Shown one piece after another: positions 9,498-18,418 of a DNA stretch of 64,000 bases (position 1 is the first letter of the stretch; the number at the start of each line of letters is the position of its first letter). The notes beneath the pieces were generated by a model. That model was not told the DNA's origin and did no database searches. It worked only from the letters and a program-made list of their open reading frames with translations. Source of the DNA: Paraburkholderia atlantica (GTDB lineage Bacteria > Pseudomonadota > Gammaproteobacteria > Burkholderiales > Burkholderiaceae); the NCBI RefSeq assembly GCF_009362785.1, contig NZ_WHNQ01000033.1, positions 1-64,000 of the forward strand. Direction: 5' to 3'. A program made the position numbers and the translations under genes.

Positions 9498-9671
9498 TTT
9501 TGTGGCTGGTTGACTGATCCAACAAAGTATCGCACAGGACTGTACTCGATTCTGCCGGGTTCGGCGGCATCGTCGCGGGCTATTTTTCCGTGCGGACGCG
9601 CGATGGAACGAGGACGAGGCGGGCGTTTTTGCGCAAGCGCATGAGCTGCTGGTAGCGAGCCGCCATTAAAG

Positions 9672-9682
9672 ACATCAGACGT
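9672..9682. promoter_or_regulatory. FadR-type operator candidate 1
   Basis: ACATCAGACGT; its reverse complement ACGTCTGATGT fits WYGTCTGAYRW, which recurs at four further positions in the left arm. Confidence 0.5.
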
Positions 9683-9814
9683 CTTAGTTCGCGTTAGATT
9701 CAGAAATGGGCTACAGCCTTTAAAGCCTTGAATCGTCCGCTATTCAATGGGAATCAATCGACACACGCAGGGTAAACACCCAACTGGATTTGAGAAAAAT
9801 AACGAGGTAGACTG

Positions 9815-9825
9815 TCGTCAGACAA
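9815..9825. promoter_or_regulatory. FadR-type operator candidate 2
   Basis: TCGTCAGACAA (reverse complement TTGTCTGACGA) is the most symmetrical member of the repeated motif and lies about 90 bases before the permease start. Confidence 0.55.
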
Positions 9826-9913
9826 CGTATCAGCCGCATCGGCGGGTCTCGCACCCAGCTATTGCGTCGCGCTACGTTCCACCAGGCCACATGGCCCACA
9901 GGGGAGACAAAAC

Positions 9914-11245
9914 TTGACATCAGTTCTGACTACCGCGCTCGACCCGCTGGAATCGGCGGTCGCGAAGGTGAAGCGCAACGTGTTGCCGCTTTTCCTGATC
10001 ATGTTCATCGCGAACTATATCGACCGCGTGAACATCGGCTTCGTCAACGCGCACATGAAGACCGATCTCGGCATCGGCGCGGCCGCCTACGGGCTCGGCA
10101 GCGGGCTGTTCTTCATCGGCTACGCGCTGTTCGAAGTGCCGTCGAACGTGCTGATGCAGAAGTTCGGCGCGCGCGCGTGGCTCACGCGCATCATGGGCAC
10201 GTGGGGATTGGTGGCCGGCGCGATGGCTTTCGTGTGGAACGACACGTCGTTTTACGTGCTGCGGTTTTTGCTCGGCGTCGCCGAGGCGGGCTTTTTTCCC
10301 GGCGTCGTCTATTACTTCACGCAGTGGCTGCCGCAAAAGGAACGCGGCAAGGCGGTGGCGATCTTTCTGTCGGGTTCGGCGCTCGCGTCGGTGCTGTCCG
10401 GTCCGATCACCGGTTCGCTGCTGTCGATTCGCGGCCTCGGCCTGCAAGGCTGGCAGTGGATGTTCCTGATCGAAGGCGGGTTCTCGATCGTGCTGTGCAT
10501 CGTCAGCTGGTTGCTGCTCAAGTCGCACATCCGCGACGCCCACTGGCTCACCGGCGAAGAACAGCGCGTGCTCGAACGATCGATCGCGGCCGAACAGGCC
10601 GAGCGCGAAGCGCAGGGCGGCGCGCATCAACCGACGATGAAGCTGCTGAAGGACCCGCAGATCGCGCTGTTCTGCTTCCTGTACTTCGCGATCCAGCTGA
10701 CGATCTACGCGGCCACTTTCTGGCTGCCCACGATCATCCGCAAGATGGGCGGCCTGTCCGACTTCGAGGTCGGCATGTTCAACGCGATTCCGTGGCTGAT
10801 CTCGATGGTCGCGATGTATGGCTTCGCGGTCGTGTCGGCGAAGTGGCGTCATCAGCAGGGCTGGCTCGCGGTCGCGCTCGTCATCGCCGCGGTTGGCCTG
10901 TTCGCGTCGACGTCGGGCAACCCGGTGTTCTCGTTCGTCGCGATCTGTTTCTCGGCGATCGGCTTCAAGGCGGCGTCGTCGCTGTTCTGGCCGATTCCGC
11001 AGGGCTACCTCGATGCGCGCGTCGCCGCCGGCGTGCTCGCGCTGATCAACTCGCTCGGCAACCTCGGCGGCTTCTTCGCGCCGGCTACCTTCGGCTATCT
11101 GCAGCAGCACACGGGCTCGATCACGGGCGGCTTGTACGGCCTCGGCGTTGCGTCGCTGCTCGCGGCGGCAGCCGGATTCCTGACGCGCAACAAGCCCGGC
11201 AATCGCGAGCCTTCGCCCGAGTCGTTGCGCGGCAACGCGCATTGA
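9914..11245 (+). CDS. gudP: MFS glucarate/galactarate-type permease
   Basis: A 443-aa carrier of the anion:cation symporter family, with NYIDRVNIGFVNAHM in helix 1 and KFGARAWLTRI in the first loop. It starts with TTG at 9914, 8 bases after GGGGAG. Position directly upstream of glucarate dehydratase supports uptake of D-glucarate or galactarate as the proton symport substrate. The symbol is by context rather than by certain orthology. Confidence 0.75.
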   Translation: MTSVLTTALDPLESAVAKVKRNVLPLFLIMFIANYIDRVNIGFVNAHMKTDLGIGAAAYGLGSGLFFIGYALFEVPSNVLMQKFGARAWLTRIMGTWGLVAGAMAFVWNDTSFYVLRFLLGVAEAGFFPGVVYYFTQWLPQKERGKAVAIFLSGSALASVLSGPITGSLLSIRGLGLQGWQWMFLIEGGFSIVLCIVSWLLLKSHIRDAHWLTGEEQRVLERSIAAEQAEREAQGGAHQPTMKLLKDPQIALFCFLYFAIQLTIYAATFWLPTIIRKMGGLSDFEVGMFNAIPWLISMVAMYGFAVVSAKWRHQQGWLAVALVIAAVGLFASTSGNPVFSFVAICFSAIGFKAASSLFWPIPQGYLDARVAAGVLALINSLGNLGGFFAPATFGYLQQHTGSITGGLYGLGVASLLAAAAGFLTRNKPGNREPSPESLRGNAH

Positions 11246-11375
11246 CTACACTGACGGCTCGTATGCGGCCGTCAGTTTTTCTGTATTCGAGTTTTCATCC
11301 GGGCCGGTCGAACGCGCACGCAGCGCGCGGCGGCTTCCGCCGGCCGGCTTACTTCATCACACAGGTGCTTTTCCC

Positions 11376-12725
11376 ATGTCCACCAAACCTACCGAATCGA
11401 ACGCCACGCCGGTCGTCACCGAACTGCGCGTCGTGCCCGTCGCTGGCCGCGACAGCATGCTGATGAATCTGAGCGGCGCGCATGGTCCGTTCTTCACGCG
11501 CAACGTCGTGATCTTGCGCGACAGCGCGGGCCATACCGGTGTCGGCGAAGTGCCGGGCGGCGAGAACATCCGCAAGACGATCGACGACGCGCGGCCGTTC
11601 GTGGTCGGTCAGTCGATCGGCAATCTGCAGGCGATCCTGAACAAGGTGCGCACGCAGTTCGCCGATCGCGATGCGGGCGGCCGCGGCCTGCAGACTTTCG
11701 ATTTGCGCACGACGATTCATGCGGTCACCGCGCTGGAAGCGGCGCTGCTCGACCTGCTCGGTCAGCATCTCGGCGTGCCCGTCGCGGCACTGCTCGGCGA
11801 AGGCCAGCAGCGCGACGAAGTGGAAATGCTCGGCTACCTGTTCTATATCGGCGATCGCAACCAGACGGATCTGCCGTACGCGAACAACGCCGGCGCGCGT
11901 GACGACTGGGAGCGCGTGCGCACCGAAGAAGCGATGACGCCGGAAACGGTCGTGCGTCTCGCCGAGGCCGCGAAGGCGCGCTACGGCTTCAACGACTTCA
12001 AGCTGAAGGGCGGCGTGCTGCAAGGCGACGCGGAAATCGAAGCGGTGACTGCACTGGCCGAGCGCTTCCCGGAAGCGCGCGTGACGCTCGACCCGAACGG
12101 CGCGTGGTCGCTCGCCGAAGCGGTGCGCCTGTGCCGTGACAAGCACGACGTGCTCGCCTACGCGGAAGATCCGTGCGGCGCGGAAAACGGCTATTCGGGC
12201 CGCGAAGTCATGGCCGAGTTCCGCCGCGCGACCGGCCTGCCGACGGCGACCAACATGATCGCGACCGACTGGCGTCAGATGGGTCACGCGATCCAGCTGC
12301 AATCGGTCGATATTCCGCTCGCCGATCCGCATTTCTGGACCATGCAGGGCTCGGTGCGCGTCGCGCAGATGTGCAATGACTGGGGCCTCACGTGGGGTTC
12401 GCATTCGAACAACCACTTCGACATTTCGCTCGCGATGTTCACGCACGTCGCGGCCGCGGCGCCTGGCAAGATTACCGCGATCGATACGCACTGGATCTGG
12501 CAGGACGGTCAGTTCCTGACGCGCGATCCGCTGCAGATCGTCGGCGGCAAGGTCAAGGTGCCGCAGAAGCCGGGCCTCGGCATCGAGCTCGATATGGATG
12601 AGCTCGAGAAGGCGCACGCGCTGTATCAGCAGCACGGCCTCGGTGCACGCGACGACGGCGTTGCCATGCAATATCTGATTCCGAACTGGAAGTTCGATAA
12701 CAAGCGCCCGTGTCTCGTGCGTTAA
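11376..12725 (+). CDS. gudD: Glucarate dehydratase
   Basis: A 449-aa enolase-superfamily enzyme that dehydrates D-glucarate (often also L-idarate) to 5-keto-4-deoxyglucarate. The catalytic set is in register with the E. coli enzyme, shifted by 4: KLK at 209-211, metal ligand Asp239 (LDPNG), Glu264 (AEDP), Asn293 (TNMIATD), and the general base His343 in GSHSNN. It lies 130 bases behind the permease and ends in a strong terminator. Genes for the next steps (aldolase or dehydratase) are not in the window. Confidence 0.93.
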   Translation: MSTKPTESNATPVVTELRVVPVAGRDSMLMNLSGAHGPFFTRNVVILRDSAGHTGVGEVPGGENIRKTIDDARPFVVGQSIGNLQAILNKVRTQFADRDAGGRGLQTFDLRTTIHAVTALEAALLDLLGQHLGVPVAALLGEGQQRDEVEMLGYLFYIGDRNQTDLPYANNAGARDDWERVRTEEAMTPETVVRLAEAAKARYGFNDFKLKGGVLQGDAEIEAVTALAERFPEARVTLDPNGAWSLAEAVRLCRDKHDVLAYAEDPCGAENGYSGREVMAEFRRATGLPTATNMIATDWRQMGHAIQLQSVDIPLADPHFWTMQGSVRVAQMCNDWGLTWGSHSNNHFDISLAMFTHVAAAAPGKITAIDTHWIWQDGQFLTRDPLQIVGGKVKVPQKPGLGIELDMDELEKAHALYQQHGLGARDDGVAMQYLIPNWKFDNKRPCLVR

Positions 12726-12743
12726 AGAAGCTTTAACTCGATC

Positions 12744-12795
12744 AAAAGCCTCGCGGGCTGCACGAACAGTGCGGCCCACCAGGCTTTTTTGTTTT
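12744..12795 (+). terminator. Intrinsic terminator after gudD
   Basis: AAAAGCCT pairs with AGGCTTTT around an inner GC-rich hairpin (GGGCTGCAC with GTGCGGCCC), followed by a T tract. Confidence 0.85.
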
Positions 12796-12829
12796 CCGGC
12801 CGCCGACAGTCTCACTCGCCTCTCACTAC

Positions 12830-12840
12830 TCATCAGACGT
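12830..12840. promoter_or_regulatory. FadR-type operator candidate 3
   Basis: TCATCAGACGT, upstream of the GH3 gene and differing by one base from candidate 1. Confidence 0.5.
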
Positions 12841-12891
12841 CCGTGCATTGTTATTAAGTCTTTGTTTTTATGGATATGACGTAAACCCTAG

Positions 12892-12902
12892 TCGTCTGAT
12901 GA
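12892..12902. promoter_or_regulatory. FadR-type operator candidate 4
   Basis: TCGTCTGATGA, reverse orientation of candidate 3 with one change, 62 bases further toward the GH3 gene. The rest of 12796-13114 holds no gene. Confidence 0.5.
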
Positions 12903-13114
12903 CGCTTAAATCATTACGATGGCTTCACTGGAAAGCAGATCGTGCCCGTGTCGATGGCCAACGCCTTTTTGGCCCTGAGGTGAGCGTCGGGGGCGAGAAG
13001 TTTCCAGCCAGGTCTGCATGTCTTCTTGATTCGGGCCTCGGAGTAGCAGCAAGCGGAAAACCAGAACGACCGATGCGCGTCTCGCATTTGTGCATATAAC
13101 AATTGAGGAAAGAC

Positions 13115-15529
13115 ATGTCTGTGAAATTCACTCAGAGGAGAACGGCCGCTGCCGCAAGTTTCGTATTCATTCTGGCGGCATGCGGTGGCAGCGATAGTCC
13201 GAACACAACGGCGGCTTCGACCCCAGCCCCGACGCAGACATCCACCATGCCATGGATGAATACGTCACTTTCTCCCGAAGCACGCGCGGCACTGCTAGTC
13301 CCCGCGATGGCGCTTGCCGACAAGGAAGAGCAATTGGCCGGTTCTAATCCCGGCATCCTGCCTGAATTGCCGCAGTGCTACGGGGCGCGGCACATTCTCG
13401 GCCTGACGAAGTACGCGATTCCGACATTGCGGATCACCAACGGGCCTGTGGGTATCGGCCAGAACGACTGCGTTTCTCCGTCCGTATCAGGCTTTGCCGC
13501 CTATACGGATTCCAGCTCCGCCAAGGCGACCGCTCTGCCTTCAGCCATCGCGATGGCGGCGTCGTTCGATCCTTCCGTTGCAACCCAGTTTGGCAACGTG
13601 GTGGGCATCGAAGGAGGCAATCTGGCTCTGCACGTATTCGAAGCGCCGGGTATGAACCTGGCAAGATTGCCCGTGGGCGGACGCAACTTCGAGTACATGG
13701 GCGAGGACCCCTATCTCACCGGCACGATGGGTGTCGCTGAAATTCAGGCGGTGCAAGCCCACGGCATGATCGCGATGGCGAAGCACCTGGTGGCGAATGA
13801 GCAGGAAACGAATCGCATGACGATTCAGGAGAGCATCGACGATCAGACGTTGCACGAACTCTATATGCTGCCGTTCGAAATGGCGGTGAAGGCAGGCAAC
13901 GTCGGCGCCGTCATGTGTTCGTATAACTCGGTGAACGGTTTTTCGATGTGCGAGCAGAAGCACATCCTGTCCGATGTGCTTCGCGGACAATGGGGCTTCA
14001 AGGGCTACGTGCAGTCGGACTTCTTTGCCGCGCACAGTACCGCGCCGACCCTTCTCGCAGGCATGGATAACGAAATGCCGCTGCCGCAGAACTGGTCGCC
14101 GGCGAACCTGAATGCGGCTTTGGCCGCGGGACAGATTCAGACCTCGGATATCGACAATGCGCTGCTGCGCCGATACACGCAGATGTTCCGCGCGGGCATC
14201 TTCGATCGGCCCATTGCGCAGACCGCCATCAACGCAACGGCTGACGGCACGGTCGCGAAACAGATCGGCGAACAGTCGGCCGTGCTGCTGCAGAACAACG
14301 GGACTTTGCCGCTGAAAAAGACGGTTCGAAATGTCCTCGTGGTCGGCAAGACGACCCAGGTCTATGCGCAGCAAGCTGTTGCTGGCGGCAGCTCGGTCGG
14401 CCACCCGATGGGTTCGGGCGGCGGCAGCTCCGACGTCGTCGCCTTGTACACCGTGACGCCGGTGCAGGGCATCAAGGACACGCTTGCGAACCTCGGCAAT
14501 ACCGGTGCTCAGGTTCATCTCGCGCTCGTCGACGACAACAATTCGACCGGCACGATCGACGGCGCGGCCGCCACCATCTCCGACGTCACGACAGCAGCGA
14601 CCGGCGCCGACGCCGTGATCTTCATGGCCGGCTCCATGTCGGAGGAAGGTGCCGACCAGGCGACCTTTACCGACTCGACGGGCCTGACGCTCGACACCGG
14701 CAAGTACCTGAATACGCTCGACTGGTATTCGCCGAAGGCGAGCTCGATCACTACCTCGAGCACCGCAAAGAACAGCAACACGCTCGCGTTGCTGCAGACC
14801 ATCGTCGCGGCAAACAGCAACACCGTGCTCGTTCTGAAGGACAGTGCCGCCGAAGCGCTCGATCCGTCGATCCTCACCGGCGGGACCTCTGCCGCGAGCG
14901 CGATTCTCGAAACGTGGTTCCCCGGCCAGGAAGACGGGCATATCGTGGCGGATCTGCTGTGGGGTGTCGCGAATCCGTCCGGCAAGCTGCCTGTGACGTT
15001 CCCGCAGATCGGCCAGGGCTTCATGGATTCGATTACGCCTTACCAATACCCGGGCGTGTCGATCAACGGAAGCGCGACGGTCACCTACTCCGAAGCGCTG
15101 AATGTCGGCTACCGCTGGTATGACGCGATGGGCAAAACTCCGGCATTCCCGTTCGGTCATGGTCTTTCGTACACGACCTTCACGATTACCAATCCGACCG
15201 TCAGTACCGGAGCAAACGGCACTTACACGGTTAGCGCGGTGGTGAAGAACACGGGTTCCGTCGCGGGCGCGGAAGTTCCGCAGGTGTACGTTGCGCTGCC
15301 GACCTCGGCGGGAGAGCCGCCCAGGCGTCTGGTGGGATTCCAGAAGGTCAGTCTGAATGCAGGCGCAACGCAGACGGTGTCGATCACGATCGATCCCGCC
15401 GCGCCGAATCATCCGCTCAGCACCTGGAGTAAAGATGCGCAGCAGTGGACGACGCCGACCGGTTCCTACTCCGTGTATATCGGGAACTCGTCGCGCAGCC
15501 TGACACTCGCGGGAACTATTACTAAATAA
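13115..15529 (+). CDS. GH3 beta-glucosidase-type lipoprotein
   Basis: An 804-aa glycoside hydrolase family 3 protein. The N terminus has a lipoprotein signal with lipobox LAAC, so it is probably membrane-anchored in the envelope. The (beta/alpha)8 domain carries the nucleophile in YVQSDFFA (Asp302). An alpha/beta sandwich domain follows, and a C-terminal fibronectin-III-like domain (AGAEVPQVYVALP) ends the protein. ATG 13115 is chosen over a TTG four codons upstream because GAGG precedes it. Likely role: releasing glucose or another sugar from beta-linked oligosaccharides. Operator-like sites upstream match those of the glucarate locus. Confidence 0.88.
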   Translation: MSVKFTQRRTAAAASFVFILAACGGSDSPNTTAASTPAPTQTSTMPWMNTSLSPEARAALLVPAMALADKEEQLAGSNPGILPELPQCYGARHILGLTKYAIPTLRITNGPVGIGQNDCVSPSVSGFAAYTDSSSAKATALPSAIAMAASFDPSVATQFGNVVGIEGGNLALHVFEAPGMNLARLPVGGRNFEYMGEDPYLTGTMGVAEIQAVQAHGMIAMAKHLVANEQETNRMTIQESIDDQTLHELYMLPFEMAVKAGNVGAVMCSYNSVNGFSMCEQKHILSDVLRGQWGFKGYVQSDFFAAHSTAPTLLAGMDNEMPLPQNWSPANLNAALAAGQIQTSDIDNALLRRYTQMFRAGIFDRPIAQTAINATADGTVAKQIGEQSAVLLQNNGTLPLKKTVRNVLVVGKTTQVYAQQAVAGGSSVGHPMGSGGGSSDVVALYTVTPVQGIKDTLANLGNTGAQVHLALVDDNNSTGTIDGAAATISDVTTAATGADAVIFMAGSMSEEGADQATFTDSTGLTLDTGKYLNTLDWYSPKASSITTSSTAKNSNTLALLQTIVAANSNTVLVLKDSAAEALDPSILTGGTSAASAILETWFPGQEDGHIVADLLWGVANPSGKLPVTFPQIGQGFMDSITPYQYPGVSINGSATVTYSEALNVGYRWYDAMGKTPAFPFGHGLSYTTFTITNPTVSTGANGTYTVSAVVKNTGSVAGAEVPQVYVALPTSAGEPPRRLVGFQKVSLNAGATQTVSITIDPAAPNHPLSTWSKDAQQWTTPTGSYSVYIGNSSRSLTLAGTITK

Positions 15530-15548
15530 AGTCGAGTAAAGCGCCAGA

Positions 15549-15577
15549 GTCTGATCAGGTTCGATCCCTGATCAGAC
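15549..15577. terminator. Hairpin between GH3 and isomerase genes
   Basis: GTCTGATCAGG pairs with CCTGATCAGAC around a 7-base loop. No T tract follows, so it may be an attenuating or processing hairpin rather than a full terminator. Confidence 0.5.
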
Positions 15578-15613
15578 CCGGAGTTACACACACCAACGAA
15601 AGTGATCCGCTAC

Positions 15614-16432
15614 ATGAAAGTACTATCACGACGGATGCTGGCACTTGTGCTCGGTGCAACGCTCTCGCTGGCGACGAGTGCGACAGAGAAGCCCTTCGTC
15701 ACGGTCAACGGCAAACCGGTTTCTCAGGCCGACGCCGATTTGTACGTCGGACAGGCGCATGCGCAAGGATTTTCCGATTCCCCCCAATTGACGGACCATG
15801 TCCGCGACGAACTGATCCGGCGCGAAGTTCTGTTCCAGCAGGCGCAGAAAACTGGCTTCGACCGCAACCCTGAAGTCGCGGCACGCGCAGAAGCGGCGCG
15901 GCAAAAGATTCTCGCGCAGGCGCAGGCGACGTGGGAGATCGAGATCGTCAGAGCGTATATGCAGGACTTCCTGAAAAAGAATCCTGTCAGCGACGATCAA
16001 TTGAAGGCGATGTACAACGACATGAAAGCGAAAGGCGGAAGCACGCAATATAAAGTCCGCCATATCCTCGTCAAGGATGAGGGCGAGGCGAAAGACATCA
16101 TTGCGAAGCTGAACAAGGGTGCGTCATTCGGCGACCTCGCAAAGGAATCGATCGATGCCGACACTCGATACAACGGCGGAGATCTGGGCTGGATAACTTC
16201 CAGTAAGGTGGTCAAACCGTTTGCGGACGCGGTTTCGCATTTGCACAAGGGCGAATACACGCGGACGCCGGTCAAGACCGGATACGGTTTTCATGTGATC
16301 GAAGTCGATGACACTCGTCCTTTGCAGGTTCCGTCGTTCGAAGACATGAAGCCGATGCTGTACCAGCAGGCCCAAGCGGAACTCGTCGACAGGATGGTGA
16401 AGAATCTCAGAGCGAAAGCCACCATTCAATAA
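15614..16432 (+). CDS. Parvulin-type peptidyl-prolyl isomerase, periplasmic
   Basis: A 272-aa exported foldase. An N-terminal signal sequence (MKVLSRRMLALVLGATLSLA) precedes a SurA-like helical segment. The rotamase domain spans about residues 135-230 (YKVRHILVKDEGEA, then GGDLGWITSSKVVKPFADAV and GYGFHVIEVDD). A GTG four codons upstream is an alternative start. It belongs to the PpiC/PrsA group and probably helps fold exported proteins; the GH3 lipoprotein just upstream is a possible client, which is inference. Confidence 0.85.
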   Translation: MKVLSRRMLALVLGATLSLATSATEKPFVTVNGKPVSQADADLYVGQAHAQGFSDSPQLTDHVRDELIRREVLFQQAQKTGFDRNPEVAARAEAARQKILAQAQATWEIEIVRAYMQDFLKKNPVSDDQLKAMYNDMKAKGGSTQYKVRHILVKDEGEAKDIIAKLNKGASFGDLAKESIDADTRYNGGDLGWITSSKVVKPFADAVSHLHKGEYTRTPVKTGYGFHVIEVDDTRPLQVPSFEDMKPMLYQQAQAELVDRMVKNLRAKATIQ

Positions 16433-16514
16433 GCGGCCGAATCACGTTCGTCATCCTTGGGATGCGATTGAGAGCCTGATGTGACGGCATTGGACTTCCT
16501 CGTCCAACCCATTC

Positions 16515-16552
16515 GCTCCCCGGTCATTCATTCGGATCGGGGAGCTTTTTTA
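16515..16552 (+). terminator. Intrinsic terminator after the isomerase gene
   Basis: GCTCCCCG pairs with CGGGGAGC and runs into six T residues. It lies between convergent genes. Confidence 0.88.
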
Positions 16553-16574
16553 TTTGCCGCTCTTTTTCTCGCAC

Positions 16575-18161
16575 TCAGCTCTTGCGAAATACCACGTGCG
16601 AGATCCGCTGCACCAGCAGTGCGGCCGCGAGCGATGCCACCGCCGTCAGCCACACGCCCATATGAATCGACTGCACGAGGGCATCGCGTGCACTATCGAT
16701 CAGCGCGAGCGTATCGAGTCCCGACGACTTCATATCCGCAATTAACTGGGTGCGCGATGCATCGTCGATCAGGATGCGCAGATCGACGAAACGCGGCCGC
16801 CATTGCGATGAGGCCGGCTCGCCGAGCACGCTCATCGTGCGCGTGACGACGTCGCGATAGTGATGCTGCACGACGGTCGCGACGATGCTGGTGCCGAGCA
16901 TGCCGCCGACCATGCGGGTCGATTGAAGCAGCGCGGTCGTGATGCCGAAGCGCTCCCGTCCGGCGATTTCCTGGCCGAACACGTTCAGATTGTTCAGGAT
17001 GAAGCCGAGGCCGATGCCGACCGCGCCCATCGGCAGCACGATGCGCAAATGCGGTGTGTCGGGATTCGCGAATGCGAGCGCGATCGACGCGAACATCAGC
17101 AGGCCGAAACCGATCGTCAGAATGCGCGTGGGCTTCTTCATGTGAATCACGATGCGCGTGTTCAGCAGACTGCCGAGCGCGATGCACGCGGCGATCGGCG
17201 TCGCGAGCAAGCCGGCCTGCTGCGGCGACAGACCGAAGCCGCCTTGCAGCAGCAAAGGCGCGAAGAAGATCAGCGAGAACATCACGAAGCCGGACAGCAT
17301 GCCGAGCGTGAATAGCGTGACGAGTTGCGCGTCCTTGAACAGATCGAGCGGAATGATCGGATGCGTGGCGCGTTTTTCGCACTTGAAGAGCGCGACAGCG
17401 CCGATGATCACGCACGCGCCGAGCACGAGGTTACCCACCGTGAGGCCACTCTTCGGCACTGCTTCGATGAACGCCTGCAAGCCGCCGAGCACCCCCGCGA
17501 CGAGTGCCGCGCCGAGCCAGTCGATCTTTACTTCGCCTTCGTGCGGACGCCGGAAGTTCGGCAGATGCATCCAGACGAAATAGAGCGCAGCCGCGCCGAC
17601 CGGCAGGTTGATGAGAAACGTCGAGCGCCAGCCGAGGTGCTCGCTCATCCAGCCGCCGAGCGACGGGCCCGTCGCCGTGCCGATGCCGTAGGTCGCGGCC
17701 AGCACGACCTGCCAGCGCACGCGGGTGCGCGGATCGGGGAACAGATCGGGGATCGACGCGAACGCGGTGCCGACCATCATGCCGCCGCCGACGCCTTGCA
17801 GTCCGCGCGCGATCGCGAGAAACAGCATGCTGTTGGCGAGGCCGCACAACACCGATGCGACCGTGAACGTGATCACCGCGGCAATCACGAAGCGCTTGCG
17901 GCCGAAGTAGTCGCCGAGCCGCCCGAACACCGGCACCGTGACGACCGACGCTAGCAGGTACGCGCTCGCGATCCATGCGAAAAATTCGAAGCCGTGCAAC
18001 TCGGCGACGATCGACGGCAGCGCGGTGCTGACGACGGTCTGGTCGAGCGCGACAAGCATATTGACGAGGCCGATGCCGAGCATCGCATAAAGCGCATGGC
18101 GAAACGGCAGCGCGGGGGCGGGGGCGGCGGTCGAACTGGCGGCAGGGGCGGTGGAATTCAC
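16575..18161 (-). CDS. DHA2-family (EmrB/QacA) drug efflux MFS
   Basis: A membrane protein of about 528 aa with around 14 helices. Family motifs include LDQTVVSTALPSI in helix 1 and GRLGDYFGRKR in the first loop. The start is uncertain: GTG 18161 gives a short Ala/Pro-rich lead-in, while GTG 18233 is also in frame and downstream of a TATAAT element at 18260-18255. No membrane-fusion partner (EmrA-type) is adjacent. Substrates could be drugs or organic acids; an operator-like site upstream matches the glucarate motif. Confidence 0.82.
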   Translation of the reverse strand: MNSTAPAASSTAAPAPALPFRHALYAMLGIGLVNMLVALDQTVVSTALPSIVAELHGFEFFAWIASAYLLASVVTVPVFGRLGDYFGRKRFVIAAVITFTVASVLCGLANSMLFLAIARGLQGVGGGMMVGTAFASIPDLFPDPRTRVRWQVVLAATYGIGTATGPSLGGWMSEHLGWRSTFLINLPVGAAALYFVWMHLPNFRRPHEGEVKIDWLGAALVAGVLGGLQAFIEAVPKSGLTVGNLVLGACVIIGAVALFKCEKRATHPIIPLDLFKDAQLVTLFTLGMLSGFVMFSLIFFAPLLLQGGFGLSPQQAGLLATPIAACIALGSLLNTRIVIHMKKPTRILTIGFGLLMFASIALAFANPDTPHLRIVLPMGAVGIGLGFILNNLNVFGQEIAGRERFGITTALLQSTRMVGGMLGTSIVATVVQHHYRDVVTRTMSVLGEPASSQWRPRFVDLRILIDDASRTQLIADMKSSGLDTLALIDSARDALVQSIHMGVWLTAVASLAAALLVQRISHVVFRKS

Positions 18162-18236
18162 GGATCGGGCAGAAGGCGGTTCGGGTTGGACGCTGCACGG
18201 CGTATCGCGGTCAGGGACCCGGCGATTGTACACAAG

Positions 18237-18247
18237 TTGTCTGACGT
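18237..18247. promoter_or_regulatory. FadR-type operator candidate 5 at the efflux gene promoter
   Basis: TTGTCTGACGT lies 8 bases downstream of a perfect TATAAT (-10, complement of 18255-18260) read toward the efflux gene, so a bound regulator would cover the transcription start. Confidence 0.5.
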
Positions 18248-18418
18248 CTTGAGGATTATACGGGTTTTCCCTGGGTAAAACTATTTTTCGCGCGAAAGGC
18301 CGCGCAGCGGCCGACGCCGCCGCGCGCATGCACCATGGTTCGGATGTGCGCCGGCGTACTGGACGGCCCGCATGGGCTCGCTCGAACGTGGTAAGTTCGC
18401 TCGCGGAATATCCGATCG

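Larger units (their letters stand above)
9498..9913. other. Divergent regulatory region of the glucarate locus
   Basis: This gap of 416 bases between the GntR regulator and the permease holds two operator-like sites (9672-9682 and 9815-9825) and no gene. The permease ribosome site GGGGAG is at 9901-9906. Confidence 0.5.

Noticed and set aside
9920..11242. Minus-strand frame of about 440 codons opposite the glucarate permease
   Set aside because: Low-complexity charged composition and no start signals.
13541..15412. Open frame of about 620 codons antisense to the GH3 gene
   Set aside because: Composition is typical of a frame opposite a GC-rich coding sequence; GH3 catalytic motifs are on the plus strand.
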